Source: a virus
Strand: one strand, 5' to 3'
DNA length: 25,002 nt
IMG/VR virus record: IMGVR_UViG_3300044621_000652
Coordinates: 1 to 25,002 of that record
Under the pieces are notes generated by a model, which saw only the letters and a list, made by a program, of their open reading frames with translations, did no database searches and had not been told where the DNA came from. Position 1 is the stretch's first letter. Each line of letters starts with the position of its first letter. A program made the position numbers and the translations under genes. Positions 15,276-22,365 of this stretch are shown in pieces.

Positions 15276-16507
15276 CTCAAATCATTCCGAAGACACCCGG
15301 CGTTACCCTCGGTCAGCTTAGAAGCGGGCTCTCGGCTCTTGTCGCTCAGCCGCCGCCGGATTGGTGGGTGAACGAATTTGCCGACTCGTCGGCCGCGATG
15401 ACGGGCGCGCAGATGGCGAGCCCCGTCGACTTCTCGCAGGCCCGCTACGCATCGCTGATGGCGTTCGCGCAGTCTCGCGGAGCCGACTGCGGCAGGGACT
15501 CTGACGGCAAGTTCGGGTCCGGAAACAAGTGCCAAGAGGACGCAGGTCAGGGGGAATCAGGCCCTTCTCTGCACCTTCTCGCGGGGAGAGACGCCGAGGC
15601 CCCTCAGGCAAAGATGAAGAGCGGAGACCGCGAGGTAACGGTAGTCGACAGGAAGGACGTTGGAACTCCTGACTATCTCGACGAGATCGAGTGCCAAGGC
15701 CGCGACTGTGGACTCGAAGTGACGTTCCAGTTGGCGAAGCAGTTGCAGCCAGACAGCGAAATCAAAGACGACTGGAGTCCTCTTGACGCATACGTAGGGC
15801 CGGGTGCCGGATACTTCACTGGTCACGAAGGCTCACTCGGCACGAGCGCCGAAAGCAGCATTGACTTCCACGGCATGGACTACGGCGCTCTCGACGACCA
15901 CTTGGCTTCCGAACTTATGTCACGGAAGCAGAGGCAGGCCGAGGCCGAGTGGAATGCTCTTAGCGACGATGAGAAGGAAGCTGTTTCGATAAAGGCATTG
16001 TACGGCGAAGGAGCGACGGTCGCCGACGAAGACGACAGGGATATCCTTCTGGAGGCCGGGAAAAAGGAGTGGCTCCAGCAGAAGGACTACGACATCCAGT
16101 CCGAGGTCCGGGAGATGAGAGAGAAGGCGAGAACTGAGGCTGTTGCGGCGATGAGAAGAGACCTTGAAGCCGCTGTTGCCGCAGACACGATCGAGTGCTG
16201 CCTTCAGTTGTATCGCGGCCTTGAAGTCGATCCACACGACATTGACCAGATGATCTCTGACGGGTACGTGGTACACGGTGGAGTGAATAGCTGGACGACC
16301 TCGCGTGGCGTGGCGAGAAGTTTCGGTGCTAACAGACTCCTGCTCGTCACGAGAAAGCCTCGCGTCGGACATGTTTTCTCGTCAAACGCCCACGAAGAAA
16401 TGGAGGTCATTCGCCCTCCGTCTCGCATGAGAATTCTTGGAGTCGTGAGAACGAAGACTGGCACCGTGCTGCACGTCGACGAGGACGAGGACTACAAGGG
16501 GCTGTAA
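15272..16507 (+). CDS. Mono-ADP-ribosyltransferase-like phage protein
   Basis: This 411-residue protein starts at the ATGA overlapping the previous stop, with GGAGG 8 bases upstream (15259-15263); an in-frame ATG at 15230 is less likely. Motif copy 11 is at residues 72-87, after ARYASLMAFAQSR. The middle is acidic and helical (SRKQRQAEAEWNALSDDEK, AVAAMRRDLEAAVAAD). The C-terminal domain carries the arginine-specific ADP-ribosyltransferase signature: LYRGL with R315, SWTTSRGVARSF with T342-T343-S344 at the STS position, and HEEMEVI with E376-x-E378. A GYVVHGGVNS strand precedes the STS part. This is the R-STS-ExE class that includes bacterial mono-ADP-ribosylating toxins and phage enzymes. 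All key residues are present, so activity is likely. The target and the time of action are unknown. Confidence 0.78.
   Translation: MTQIIPKTPGVTLGQLRSGLSALVAQPPPDWWVNEFADSSAAMTGAQMASPVDFSQARYASLMAFAQSRGADCGRDSDGKFGSGNKCQEDAGQGESGPSLHLLAGRDAEAPQAKMKSGDREVTVVDRKDVGTPDYLDEIECQGRDCGLEVTFQLAKQLQPDSEIKDDWSPLDAYVGPGAGYFTGHEGSLGTSAESSIDFHGMDYGALDDHLASELMSRKQRQAEAEWNALSDDEKEAVSIKALYGEGATVADEDDRDILLEAGKKEWLQQKDYDIQSEVREMREKARTEAVAAMRRDLEAAVAADTIECCLQLYRGLEVDPHDIDQMISDGYVVHGGVNSWTTSRGVARSFGANRLLLVTRKPRVGHVFSSNAHEEMEVIRPPSRMRILGVVRTKTGTVLHVDEDEDYKGL
15485..15532 (+). repeat. Cys motif copy 11, DCGR type
   Basis: The copy encodes DCGRDSDGKFGSGNKC. The surrounding 15461-15517 DNA differs from 16663-16719 (copy 12) at only about three of 57 bases. 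Confidence 0.85.
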
Positions 16508-18426
16508 TGTCGACACAGCTACAGCGGCTCGTTGGCGGAAAGGACTCGCTTGGAAGCCCAAGCTGGGAGAAGCCTCAGCACATACTGGACGTGATCGCAA
16601 AGAAAAATAGCGCGGCCAGTCCCATCCGCCGTTCGCTCGACGCCCGATACGCAGGCCTTCTCGCGTTCGCGCAGTCTCGCGGAGCCGACTGCGGCCGGGA
16701 CTCTGACGGTAAGTTCGGCGTTGGTAATACGTGCCGAATCGGCATCAACATCAATGATTCAGAACAAGACTTCACGGGCCAGATTCTATCTGGTGCAAAG
16801 ACCACGGAGACTCGCGTCACCGACTCCCTGAGGCCGTATGTCGGCAAAACCGTCGGCATAGTAAGGACCGGCAAGGGAAAGGCCACTCTCGTCGGCACGA
16901 TGAAAGTTGGCGAGCCGAAGTTCTACAAATCCAAAAAAGAGTTCGACAAGGACTTTGAGAAGCATCGAGTCGGCGAGGGGTCGTCGCACTACATCGGCCA
17001 CGAGGGAAAGTACGGTTACCCGCTCTCAGAGGTAAAGAAGGTCAGGCCGGTTGTCCTCGACTCGAAGGGGATAGTGGCGAGAGTCGTTCACAAGTCAAAA
17101 CGTGACATGACCGTCGTTTTTGACTTGTCTGGCGAGTCGCCGGAGCATCCCAAAGACGAAGAGCCGAGGTCGGCGGACTGCGGCCGGGACGATGACGGCA
17201 AGTTCGGCGGGGGCAACAAGTGCGCGAACGCAGACGGAGACCCGCGTCCGTCCGGAGGCAGGCTTCGGCACAGCGACGGAACGCAGACCAACGTCGCGAG
17301 GAAGCTGTACCAGATGGGGACCAGCGAGGAGAAGCTAGGGGACCTTGTTCGCGGGCTCGGAGGAGACCCGAAGGCGACGACCGTGAAGTCGAATCCGCCG
17401 AACTTAAACGTCACAGTGAAGAGCAGCAAGGGTGAGACGCTCTACCACGCGGATATCGGCTACTACCGCGTCCGCGTCTACGCAGTCGCGAAAAAGGTCG
17501 GCGACGAAGTGGTCGAGAACATCAAGCAGATTGCAAAGGGCGTCTTCCCTTCCAAGCCGACGAGCGGCAAGAAGAACGCCTCGGTGACCGTCTCGGTCTA
17601 CGGTGATCCGGAAGAGTTCGGGAAGTGGAAGTCTGAAAACGCGGAGAAGCAGAAGGCGATGAAAGACAAATACCAGTTCTCGCCGTATCTGGCCCCGAAC
17701 GAGAAGCCGATCGAGTGGAAGTCTGACGCCACTCTGGCGAGCCTGCTGGCGTTCGCCGCCTCCCGGAACTGCGGAAACGGTCCGGGAGGCTTCCAGCCGG
17801 GAAACACATGCGCCAGCGGCAAGCTCGCCGATGCCGCCAAGGGTGCCGCCAAGGGTGCGGTGTCTGGAGCCGCCGCAGCGGCTGGCGGGCTGGCCCCCTA
17901 CCCCCCCTATGTCGCGAAGGGCGCTGCCGTCGGGGCTGTGGCGGGAGCCGTGAAGGGCCTGTACGACAACAAGATGCGGCCCACGAGGGTGATGGAAAAG
18001 ATCGCCGAGGTTGGGTCGACAGAGAAGAAAATCTCATCTCTCGTGAAGAAGCTCGGCGGCACTCCGTCGTCGTCGGCCGACGTCAGTCGCGGGAAGTTGC
18101 AACTCACCGTCCGGAACGAGGCCGGGAAAAAGATTTTCCACGTCCAGATCGGCAAGGAGGACGTCGTCATCTACCCGAGGTCCGCTACCGGGACCCTCAG
18201 CGACAAGCAGATCGCGAGAGTGAGGCAGGTGGCGAAGGAGTCTGTCCCGAAGAATGTTTCCATCGAGGTGAAATCGTCCTCGAAGGCATACATCGGCAGG
18301 CTCGTTAGGAATGGTTTCAAGGTGGCTGCGGATGCTGCCGGGAAGCTGATAGCGACTGCTGTCTTCGCCCCGGTGGCCGACACGGTTGTCGGCGAGGCTA
18401 CTTACTCGTTGAAGAAGAAAAGGTGA
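16507..18426 (+). CDS. ASCH-like domain protein with duplicated domain and Gly/Ala hydrophobic segment
   Basis: This 639-residue protein begins at an ATG sharing one base with the previous stop (TAATG). In order: motif copy 12 (61-76); an ASCH/PUA-like domain (about 77-200) with FTGQILSGAKTTETR, YVGKTVGIVRTGKG and GYPLSEVKKVRPV; motif copy 13 (224-239); a first copy of an unknown domain (about 262-378; TSEEKLGDLVRGLGG, LNVTVKSSKGETLYHADIG); motif copy 14 (421-435); a Gly/Ala-rich hydrophobic stretch (about 440-485); a second copy of the same domain (about 495-595; STEKKISSLVKKLGG, LQLTVRNEAGKKIFHVQIG); and a basic C-terminus ending KKKR. ASCH domains generally bind RNA and some cut it. The hydrophobic part resembles the one in the protease protein and could aid membrane passage, which is inference. 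Confidence 0.62.
   Translation: MSTQLQRLVGGKDSLGSPSWEKPQHILDVIAKKNSAASPIRRSLDARYAGLLAFAQSRGADCGRDSDGKFGVGNTCRIGININDSEQDFTGQILSGAKTTETRVTDSLRPYVGKTVGIVRTGKGKATLVGTMKVGEPKFYKSKKEFDKDFEKHRVGEGSSHYIGHEGKYGYPLSEVKKVRPVVLDSKGIVARVVHKSKRDMTVVFDLSGESPEHPKDEEPRSADCGRDDDGKFGGGNKCANADGDPRPSGGRLRHSDGTQTNVARKLYQMGTSEEKLGDLVRGLGGDPKATTVKSNPPNLNVTVKSSKGETLYHADIGYYRVRVYAVAKKVGDEVVENIKQIAKGVFPSKPTSGKKNASVTVSVYGDPEEFGKWKSENAEKQKAMKDKYQFSPYLAPNEKPIEWKSDATLASLLAFAASRNCGNGPGGFQPGNTCASGKLADAAKGAAKGAVSGAAAAAGGLAPYPPYVAKGAAVGAVAGAVKGLYDNKMRPTRVMEKIAEVGSTEKKISSLVKKLGGTPSSSADVSRGKLQLTVRNEAGKKIFHVQIGKEDVVIYPRSATGTLSDKQIARVRQVAKESVPKNVSIEVKSSSKAYIGRLVRNGFKVAADAAGKLIATAVFAPVADTVVGEATYSLKKKR
16687..16734 (+). repeat. Cys motif copy 12, DCGR type
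   Basis: The copy encodes DCGRDSDGKFGVGNTC after AGLLAFAQSRGA, just before the ASCH-like domain. Confidence 0.85.
17176..17223 (+). repeat. Cys motif copy 13, DCGR type
   Basis: The copy encodes DCGRDDDGKFGGGNKC between the ASCH-like domain and the first unknown repeated domain. Confidence 0.85.
17767..17811 (+). repeat. Cys motif copy 14, shortened
   Basis: The copy encodes NCGNGPGGFQPGNTC after ASLLAFAASR. It is intermediate between the two motif types and precedes the Gly/Ala hydrophobic segment. Confidence 0.75.
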
Positions 18427-18427
18427 C

Positions 18428-18631
18428 ATGGCTCTCTCCAGTGGCGATAAGTGTCCGTGTGCGAAGTGTCAGGGACGAATGCGTACCCGGACGAGCAAGC
18501 AGTGCGGCGACTATCAAGTCCGCTATCTCCAATGCCCTGCATGCGGGCGAAGCGACAAGTCGATCGTCGCCGCGACGGCCGTGTGGCGACGAAGCGACCC
18601 TTCGGCGGGAAGTTCTGCCATACAACGGTGA
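18428..18631 (+). CDS. Small zinc-ribbon protein, possibly Ogr/Delta-like
   Basis: This 67-residue protein starts one base after the previous stop codon. Cysteines are arranged as CPCAKC near the N-terminus and CPACG at about 36-40, around a stretch RTRTSKQCGDYQVRYLQ. That makes a two-knuckle zinc ribbon similar to the small Ogr/Delta-type phage activators, though similarity is limited to cysteine spacing and the basic/YRVRY-like middle. It sits between the effector-like block and the capsid gene. It might regulate transcription or bind nucleic acid, but no target site can be seen. The stop codon lies at the left arm of an inverted repeat that reaches the capsid gene's ribosome binding site. 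Confidence 0.6.
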   Translation: MALSSGDKCPCAKCQGRMRTRTSKQCGDYQVRYLQCPACGRSDKSIVAATAVWRRSDPSAGSSAIQR

Positions 18632-18721
18632 TTGCTTCCTGAATCCGCCTCCCCGCTTTTAGGTTGAACGTGTCGCCCCAAGGCGTCCGCGTAACACACC
18701 GTCTCAAGCAGGGAAGCAATC
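18630..18721 (+). promoter_or_regulatory. Inverted repeat spanning the gap before the capsid gene and masking its ribosome binding site
   Basis: GATTGCTTCC (18630-18639) is the exact reverse complement of GGAAGCAATC (18712-18721). Two further pairs follow after a one-base bulge (18640-18641 with 18709-18710). The right arm contains part of the AGGGAAG ribosome binding site of the capsid gene (ATG 18725); the left arm contains the last bases of the upstream stop codon. Folding would hide the start region of the most abundant structural protein, and ribosomes ending the upstream gene could open it. Regulation is inferred. Confidence 0.5.
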
Positions 18722-18724
18722 GAA

Positions 18725-20227
18725 ATGGAAGCGAACAACAAGGTCAAGGCCCTTCTCGACGAACTGGCCTCCGTGCTTGCGGAGATGGGCGCGCTTGGCG
18801 AGGTTGACGAAGCTCCCGAAGGCGACGAGATGGAGTCGAACTCGGCCGAAGGCAAGAAGCACGGCTACGAGGACTCGCCCGAGGACGAGGCTGCCGACGC
18901 CTCCGCCGAAGAGAGCGCCGACGAGGAGATCGAGACGCAGAAGGAAAAGAAGCTGCGTTGCCTCTGCGAGCGGGCCGAGAAGCTCCGCGAGCGAATCAAG
19001 TTCTACGAGGGTGTCGCCGCGAAGGAGTTGGAACTCCGTGCGGTCCTCGACAAGTCCACCCCTGCTTCCGAGTCCGCAATTCTCAACCCAGCCAAGGAGG
19101 GCCGGTCTGTGTCCATCTATCACAATCTCCCCGGTGCCGGTCGTCTTCGTGCCTTCAAGGGTCCGAACGCAGAGGAGCGGGCCTATCGCGCTGGTCAGTT
19201 CTATCGTGCGACCCTGCTCGGCGACAAGAACGCGGCTCGCTGGTGTGCCGACCACGGCGTCGTGACCGAGTCCCGCGCTCAGGGCGAAACGGTCAACTCG
19301 CTCGGCGGAATTTTCGTAAATGACGAAGTGCTGAATGAGATCATCGTGCTGGTTGAGCAGTACGGCGCGTTCGCCTCGGCCGCTCGCAACGTGAACATGC
19401 AGTCTGACACCCTTATCATTCCTCGCAGGGTTGGCGGTCTGTCCGCGTACTTTGTCGGGGAAAACACGGCCGTGACGGATTCCGACGCCAGTTGGGACCG
19501 CGTCCAGCTTGTGGCGAAGAAGGTGGCTGTCTCGAACCGCATGTCGTCGGAGATTCTGGAAGACTCCGTCCTGAATCTTGCAGATTATTTGACCAGCGAG
19601 GTGGCCCGCGCCATCGCGCAGCTTACGGATCGCGTCGGGTTCGTGGGGAACGGGAGCGGGGCGGACGGTGGTATCATCGGTGCCTGCACGAAGATCGTCG
19701 ACGGCACCCACAACGCCAGCGTCGTGACCGCCGGTACGGGTGCCGTGAGTGCCGAGACTCTGACGATCGCCGACCTCGTGGCGACCGCCGGTCGACTGCC
19801 GCTTTACAGTCGTGCCAATGCTCAATGGTACGTGAGTCCGGCCGTCTACTCGGCGACCGTGCAGCGTCTCGGCCTGTCGAGCAACGTCGGTACTCTGGCC
19901 GGTGGCAATACTCAGGATACGCTCACCAGCGCTCCTGAGCTTCGCCTGCTCGGCTACAAGGTCAACTTCGTTCACACGATGAACAGCACCCTCGGGTCGG
20001 ACCCCGGTGCCGTGAAGTTCCTGCTCGGCGACATGAAGCTGTCCAGCATGTACGCGACCCGCCGGAGCCTCCAGCTTCGGACGAGCGTGGATCGGTACGC
20101 GGAGCTTGACCAGACCCTGCTGGTGGCTTCGACCCGCTTCGATGCGGTGACGCACGACTGCGGCTCGAACACTGTCGCCGGTCCGCTCGTGGCCCCAACC
20201 CTCAAACCCCGTCCCCAGCCCCAGTAA
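18725..20227 (+). CDS. HK97-family major capsid protein with N-terminal scaffold (delta) domain
   Basis: This 500-residue protein should form the capsid shell. Residues 1 to about 125 are acidic and coiled-coil-like (LLDELASVLAEMG, then a D/E/A-rich stretch, EKLRERIKFYEG), typical of a delta domain removed by the prohead protease. The mature part follows: GRLRAFKGPNAEERAYRAGQF, GETVNSLGGIFVNDEVLNEII, ARNVNMQSDTLIIPR, VGENTAVTDSDASWDRVQL, MSSEILEDSVLNLADYL, GNGSGADGGIIG and VNFVHTMNSTLG. The C-terminus has a Cys and a proline-rich tail (PTLKPRPQPQ). The ATG is preceded by AGGGA at a good distance. The cleavage site cannot be fixed from sequence alone. Confidence 0.92.
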   Translation: MEANNKVKALLDELASVLAEMGALGEVDEAPEGDEMESNSAEGKKHGYEDSPEDEAADASAEESADEEIETQKEKKLRCLCERAEKLRERIKFYEGVAAKELELRAVLDKSTPASESAILNPAKEGRSVSIYHNLPGAGRLRAFKGPNAEERAYRAGQFYRATLLGDKNAARWCADHGVVTESRAQGETVNSLGGIFVNDEVLNEIIVLVEQYGAFASAARNVNMQSDTLIIPRRVGGLSAYFVGENTAVTDSDASWDRVQLVAKKVAVSNRMSSEILEDSVLNLADYLTSEVARAIAQLTDRVGFVGNGSGADGGIIGACTKIVDGTHNASVVTAGTGAVSAETLTIADLVATAGRLPLYSRANAQWYVSPAVYSATVQRLGLSSNVGTLAGGNTQDTLTSAPELRLLGYKVNFVHTMNSTLGSDPGAVKFLLGDMKLSSMYATRRSLQLRTSVDRYAELDQTLLVASTRFDAVTHDCGSNTVAGPLVAPTLKPRPQPQ

Positions 20228-20242
20228 GGAGCAATAGAAGAG

Positions 20243-20674
20243 ATGAACCACCTCGAAGGCACGAAGACTGCTGCCAAGATTTCCGCCAGCGTGGCGACCT
20301 CGGCGACCCACTCGCACGAGATCGACACCTACGGCTACGACTATGCGTCGATCGACGTGGTCTACAGCCCGTTCTCGGCTGCCACCACGGCCTACGCATC
20401 GGTGCTGAAGCTCCAGCAGAGCGATTCCGCTGGCTCGGCTCAGGTCGACGTCACGGGCTTCACGGTCACGGCTGGCGCGGGCAGCACGACTGGCGCAAGC
20501 GTCGGTGCGGTTGCCCGGTTCAACGTCGACCTGCGGGGCAAGAAGCGATACCTGACGGTTGTCACCACCCCCGGCAACTCGGTTGCCGTCGCCTCGGTCG
20601 CTCGACTGAGCAAGGGCGAGGACATGCCGATCACGGCGTCTGCGGCTGGCGTCAACAGCTTCGTCAGCGGCTGA
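20243..20674 (+). CDS. Probable capsid decoration or head accessory protein
   Basis: This 143-residue Ser/Thr/Ala/Gly/Val-rich protein directly follows the capsid gene, with AAGGAG at 20226-20231. It has beta-strand-like alternation: IDTYGYDYASIDVVYSP, ASVLKLQQSDSAGSAQVDVTG and FNVDLRGKKRYLTVVTTPG. The last reads like the outer strands of a small beta-sandwich. No membrane or enzyme motif is seen. Position and composition fit a decoration protein that binds the capsid surface. I recognise a general phage structural pattern but no named family, so this call rests mainly on context. Confidence 0.5.
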   Translation: MNHLEGTKTAAKISASVATSATHSHEIDTYGYDYASIDVVYSPFSAATTAYASVLKLQQSDSAGSAQVDVTGFTVTAGAGSTTGASVGAVARFNVDLRGKKRYLTVVTTPGNSVAVASVARLSKGEDMPITASAAGVNSFVSG

Positions 20675-20734
20675 CGGCTGTTTCCACGGAGGGATTGGCT
20701 GGGCAGGGATGCCCCAGCCGTGTTTGAAACCCTC
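20674..20734 (+). terminator. Hairpin between decoration and glycosyltransferase genes, weak terminator or attenuator
   Basis: GGCTGGG (20697-20703) pairs with CCCAGCC (20713-20719) and is followed by GTGTTT. An outer stem GAGGG (20689-20693) with CCCTC (20730-20734) can extend it. An alternative stem uses ACGGCTG (20674-20680) with CAGCCGT (20715-20721). The T run is short, so strong intrinsic termination is unlikely. It may instead lower expression downstream of the highly expressed capsid genes. Confidence 0.35.
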
Positions 20735-20748
20735 TTGGAGCGGTTGCG

Positions 20749-21522
20749 ATGCGTGTTCTCGTCGGCAATGTCGAGCATGATGTGAAGGTCGCGGCATGCA
20801 TGTCCATGCCGCGACTTTCTTTTACAGACAATTACTTCTGCGCCTATTCGGCTTTCTCTCCCCACGGCATCAACATCACCAAGGGGACTGGTGCGTTCTG
20901 GGATCAGGTAATGTCCCGAATCCTGACGGACCTGTCGAAGGAAGAGACGGGCAATCAGTTCGTCTGCACCATCGACTACGATAGCGTCTTTGAGCCTGAC
21001 TGCCTGACGAGGCTGATGGCGGCGATGCTGATTTCCGGGGTGGACGCTATCGCTCCCTTGCAGACGAAGAGGGACGACAAGACCCTGATGTTCAAGCCTG
21101 TCGGTTCTCCGGAAGCGTCGGCGGACGGCACTGCGAAAATCTCGCTCCCTGTTGAGTGGTGGGAGGCTCAGGCCCAGCCCGTCGAGACGGCTCACTTCGG
21201 CCTGACCCTGATCAGGACCGCTGCGTTGCGTCGGATGCCGAAGCCGTGGTTTGTCGGTCTTCCGGGGAAGGACGGCGACTGGGGTCCGGATCGCGTCGAT
21301 GCTGATATCGCATTCTGGCATCGCTTTCGCGAAGCCGGGAACACGCTCGCGATCTGCCCTCAGGTCGCGATCGGCCACGCCGAGCTTGTCATTACGTGGC
21401 CCGATCAGAAGCTCAACGGCATGCATCAGTATCCGGCGGACTATTGGGGGGGCGGCGGCAAGAGGCCGTCCGAGGCTTGGGGGTCTGAGGCACACGCGGC
21501 AAAGTCCGCAGGGAGTCAATGA
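20749..21522 (+). CDS. GT-A fold glycosyltransferase (family 2-like)
   Basis: This 257-residue enzyme likely transfers a sugar from a nucleotide donor. A DxD-type metal site is in FVCTIDYDSVFEPDCL. The acceptor part has ETAHFGLTLIRTAALRRMPKPWF. A later DADIAFWHRFREAGN, followed by CPQVAIGHAEL, supplies the usual C-terminal acid/His elements of GT-A enzymes. The N-terminus (MRVLVGNVEHDVKVAACMSMPR) replaces a typical GT2 opening. It sits between capsid and connector genes, an uncommon place for an enzyme. Likely substrates are the capsid or another virion surface; host modification is also possible. The fold is recognised and the substrate is inferred from position only. Confidence 0.68.
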   Translation: MRVLVGNVEHDVKVAACMSMPRLSFTDNYFCAYSAFSPHGINITKGTGAFWDQVMSRILTDLSKEETGNQFVCTIDYDSVFEPDCLTRLMAAMLISGVDAIAPLQTKRDDKTLMFKPVGSPEASADGTAKISLPVEWWEAQAQPVETAHFGLTLIRTAALRRMPKPWFVGLPGKDGDWGPDRVDADIAFWHRFREAGNTLAICPQVAIGHAELVITWPDQKLNGMHQYPADYWGGGGKRPSEAWGSEAHAAKSAGSQ

Positions 21523-21523
21523 C

Positions 21524-21730
21524 ATGAAGGTTCGCATGTTGAGGAATTGGGGATGGTATCAGCAGGGAGAAGTGGCTGAGCTTTTTGACCCGGTGGCCGA
21601 AGAGTACATCAAGAACGGATTCGCGGAGCGGCTGGGGGAGAAGAGGTCCGTCGAGGTGGAGCGGGCCGAAGAGGGACGTGGCGGCGTTGAGGCAGCCGTC
21701 GTGAACGAAAGGCGAAGGCACGGACGGTGA
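21524..21730 (+). CDS. Small conserved phage head-region protein, unknown function
   Basis: This 68-residue protein starts at ATG 21524 with AGGGA upstream (CAGGGAGTCAATGAC). It ends with a GTGA overlap into the next gene. It begins MKVRMLRNWGWYQQGEVAEL and continues FDPVAEEYIKNGFAERLGE, a pattern seen in short proteins coded between capsid and connector genes of many phages. Function is unknown. The C-terminus is charged. Confidence 0.65.
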   Translation: MKVRMLRNWGWYQQGEVAELFDPVAEEYIKNGFAERLGEKRSVEVERAEEGRGGVEAAVVNERRRHGR

Positions 21731-22365
21731 GAGACTACAGGTACTTCGAGGTCGTTCAGCGAAGCAACGTCAAGTACAGGTCGCTTGTTCGTGTCGAAGA
21801 GCCTGTTGTCGAGCCGGTTAGCATCTCCGAGGCCAAGTCTCACCTTCGAGTGGACTCGCAGTTCACGGACGACGACCTGTACATTCAGGGCCTGATCTCG
21901 TCCGCGAGGCACTACGTGGAGACTGTCAGCGACAGGACTCTCGTTAAGTGCCGTTATCAGATGAGCTTGGACGTGTTCCCCCCGTGGGACATCGAGCTTC
22001 CGAGGCCCCCGTTTCTCGTTGGCGGAGAGGTCACGATCACGTACGTGCCGTCCGACGGCGTCTACACTCCAGTCCAGTACACGGGGTTTCGGCTCGATTC
22101 AGCGGCCACGCCAGCCGCCATCCGTCCCCCGTGGAACGGTTGCTGGCCTACGTGCAGGGGTGCTGAGAACGACGTGGTCGTGACTTGGTCGGCCGGGTAC
22201 GGAGATGATGGGACCAGAATCCCACCCCCGGCAAAGAACGCGATGCTTCTGCTGATCGGAAGCTGGTACGCGAATCGTGAGGCTGTCGTTCAGGGCGGCA
22301 TGAACCCCGTCCCAATGTCTGTGGACGCACTGCTCGGCACTATCAACTGGGGGCAGTATCGGTGA
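21727..22365 (+). CDS. Head-tail connector protein, HK97 gp6-like
   Basis: This 212-residue protein begins at GTG 21727, overlapping the previous stop by 4 bases. The core VSISEAKSHLRVDSQFTDDDLYIQGLI is the classic gp6-like opening. It is followed by ARHYVETVSDRTLV and a C-terminal helix PPPAKNAMLLLIGSWYANRE. Proteins of this family form a ring below the portal after DNA packaging. The order (capsid, connector, adaptor, gp10-like, completion protein) supports the call. Confidence 0.82.
   Translation: MRDYRYFEVVQRSNVKYRSLVRVEEPVVEPVSISEAKSHLRVDSQFTDDDLYIQGLISSARHYVETVSDRTLVKCRYQMSLDVFPPWDIELPRPPFLVGGEVTITYVPSDGVYTPVQYTGFRLDSAATPAAIRPPWNGCWPTCRGAENDVVVTWSAGYGDDGTRIPPPAKNAMLLLIGSWYANREAVVQGGMNPVPMSVDALLGTINWGQYR

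Noticed and set aside
3584-17811. The recurrent motif considered as a CRISPR-like or DNA-level repeat array
   Set aside because: Copies are spaced irregularly over 14 kb and are conserved mainly as protein in frame, with synonymous changes. There is no spacer-repeat regularity.
18704-20797. A 697-codon open frame on the minus strand opposite the capsid and decoration genes
   Set aside because: The + strand encodes a clear HK97 capsid protein here. The antisense frame follows from strong G/C third-position bias, and its product is Arg/His/Gly-rich with no recognisable domain.
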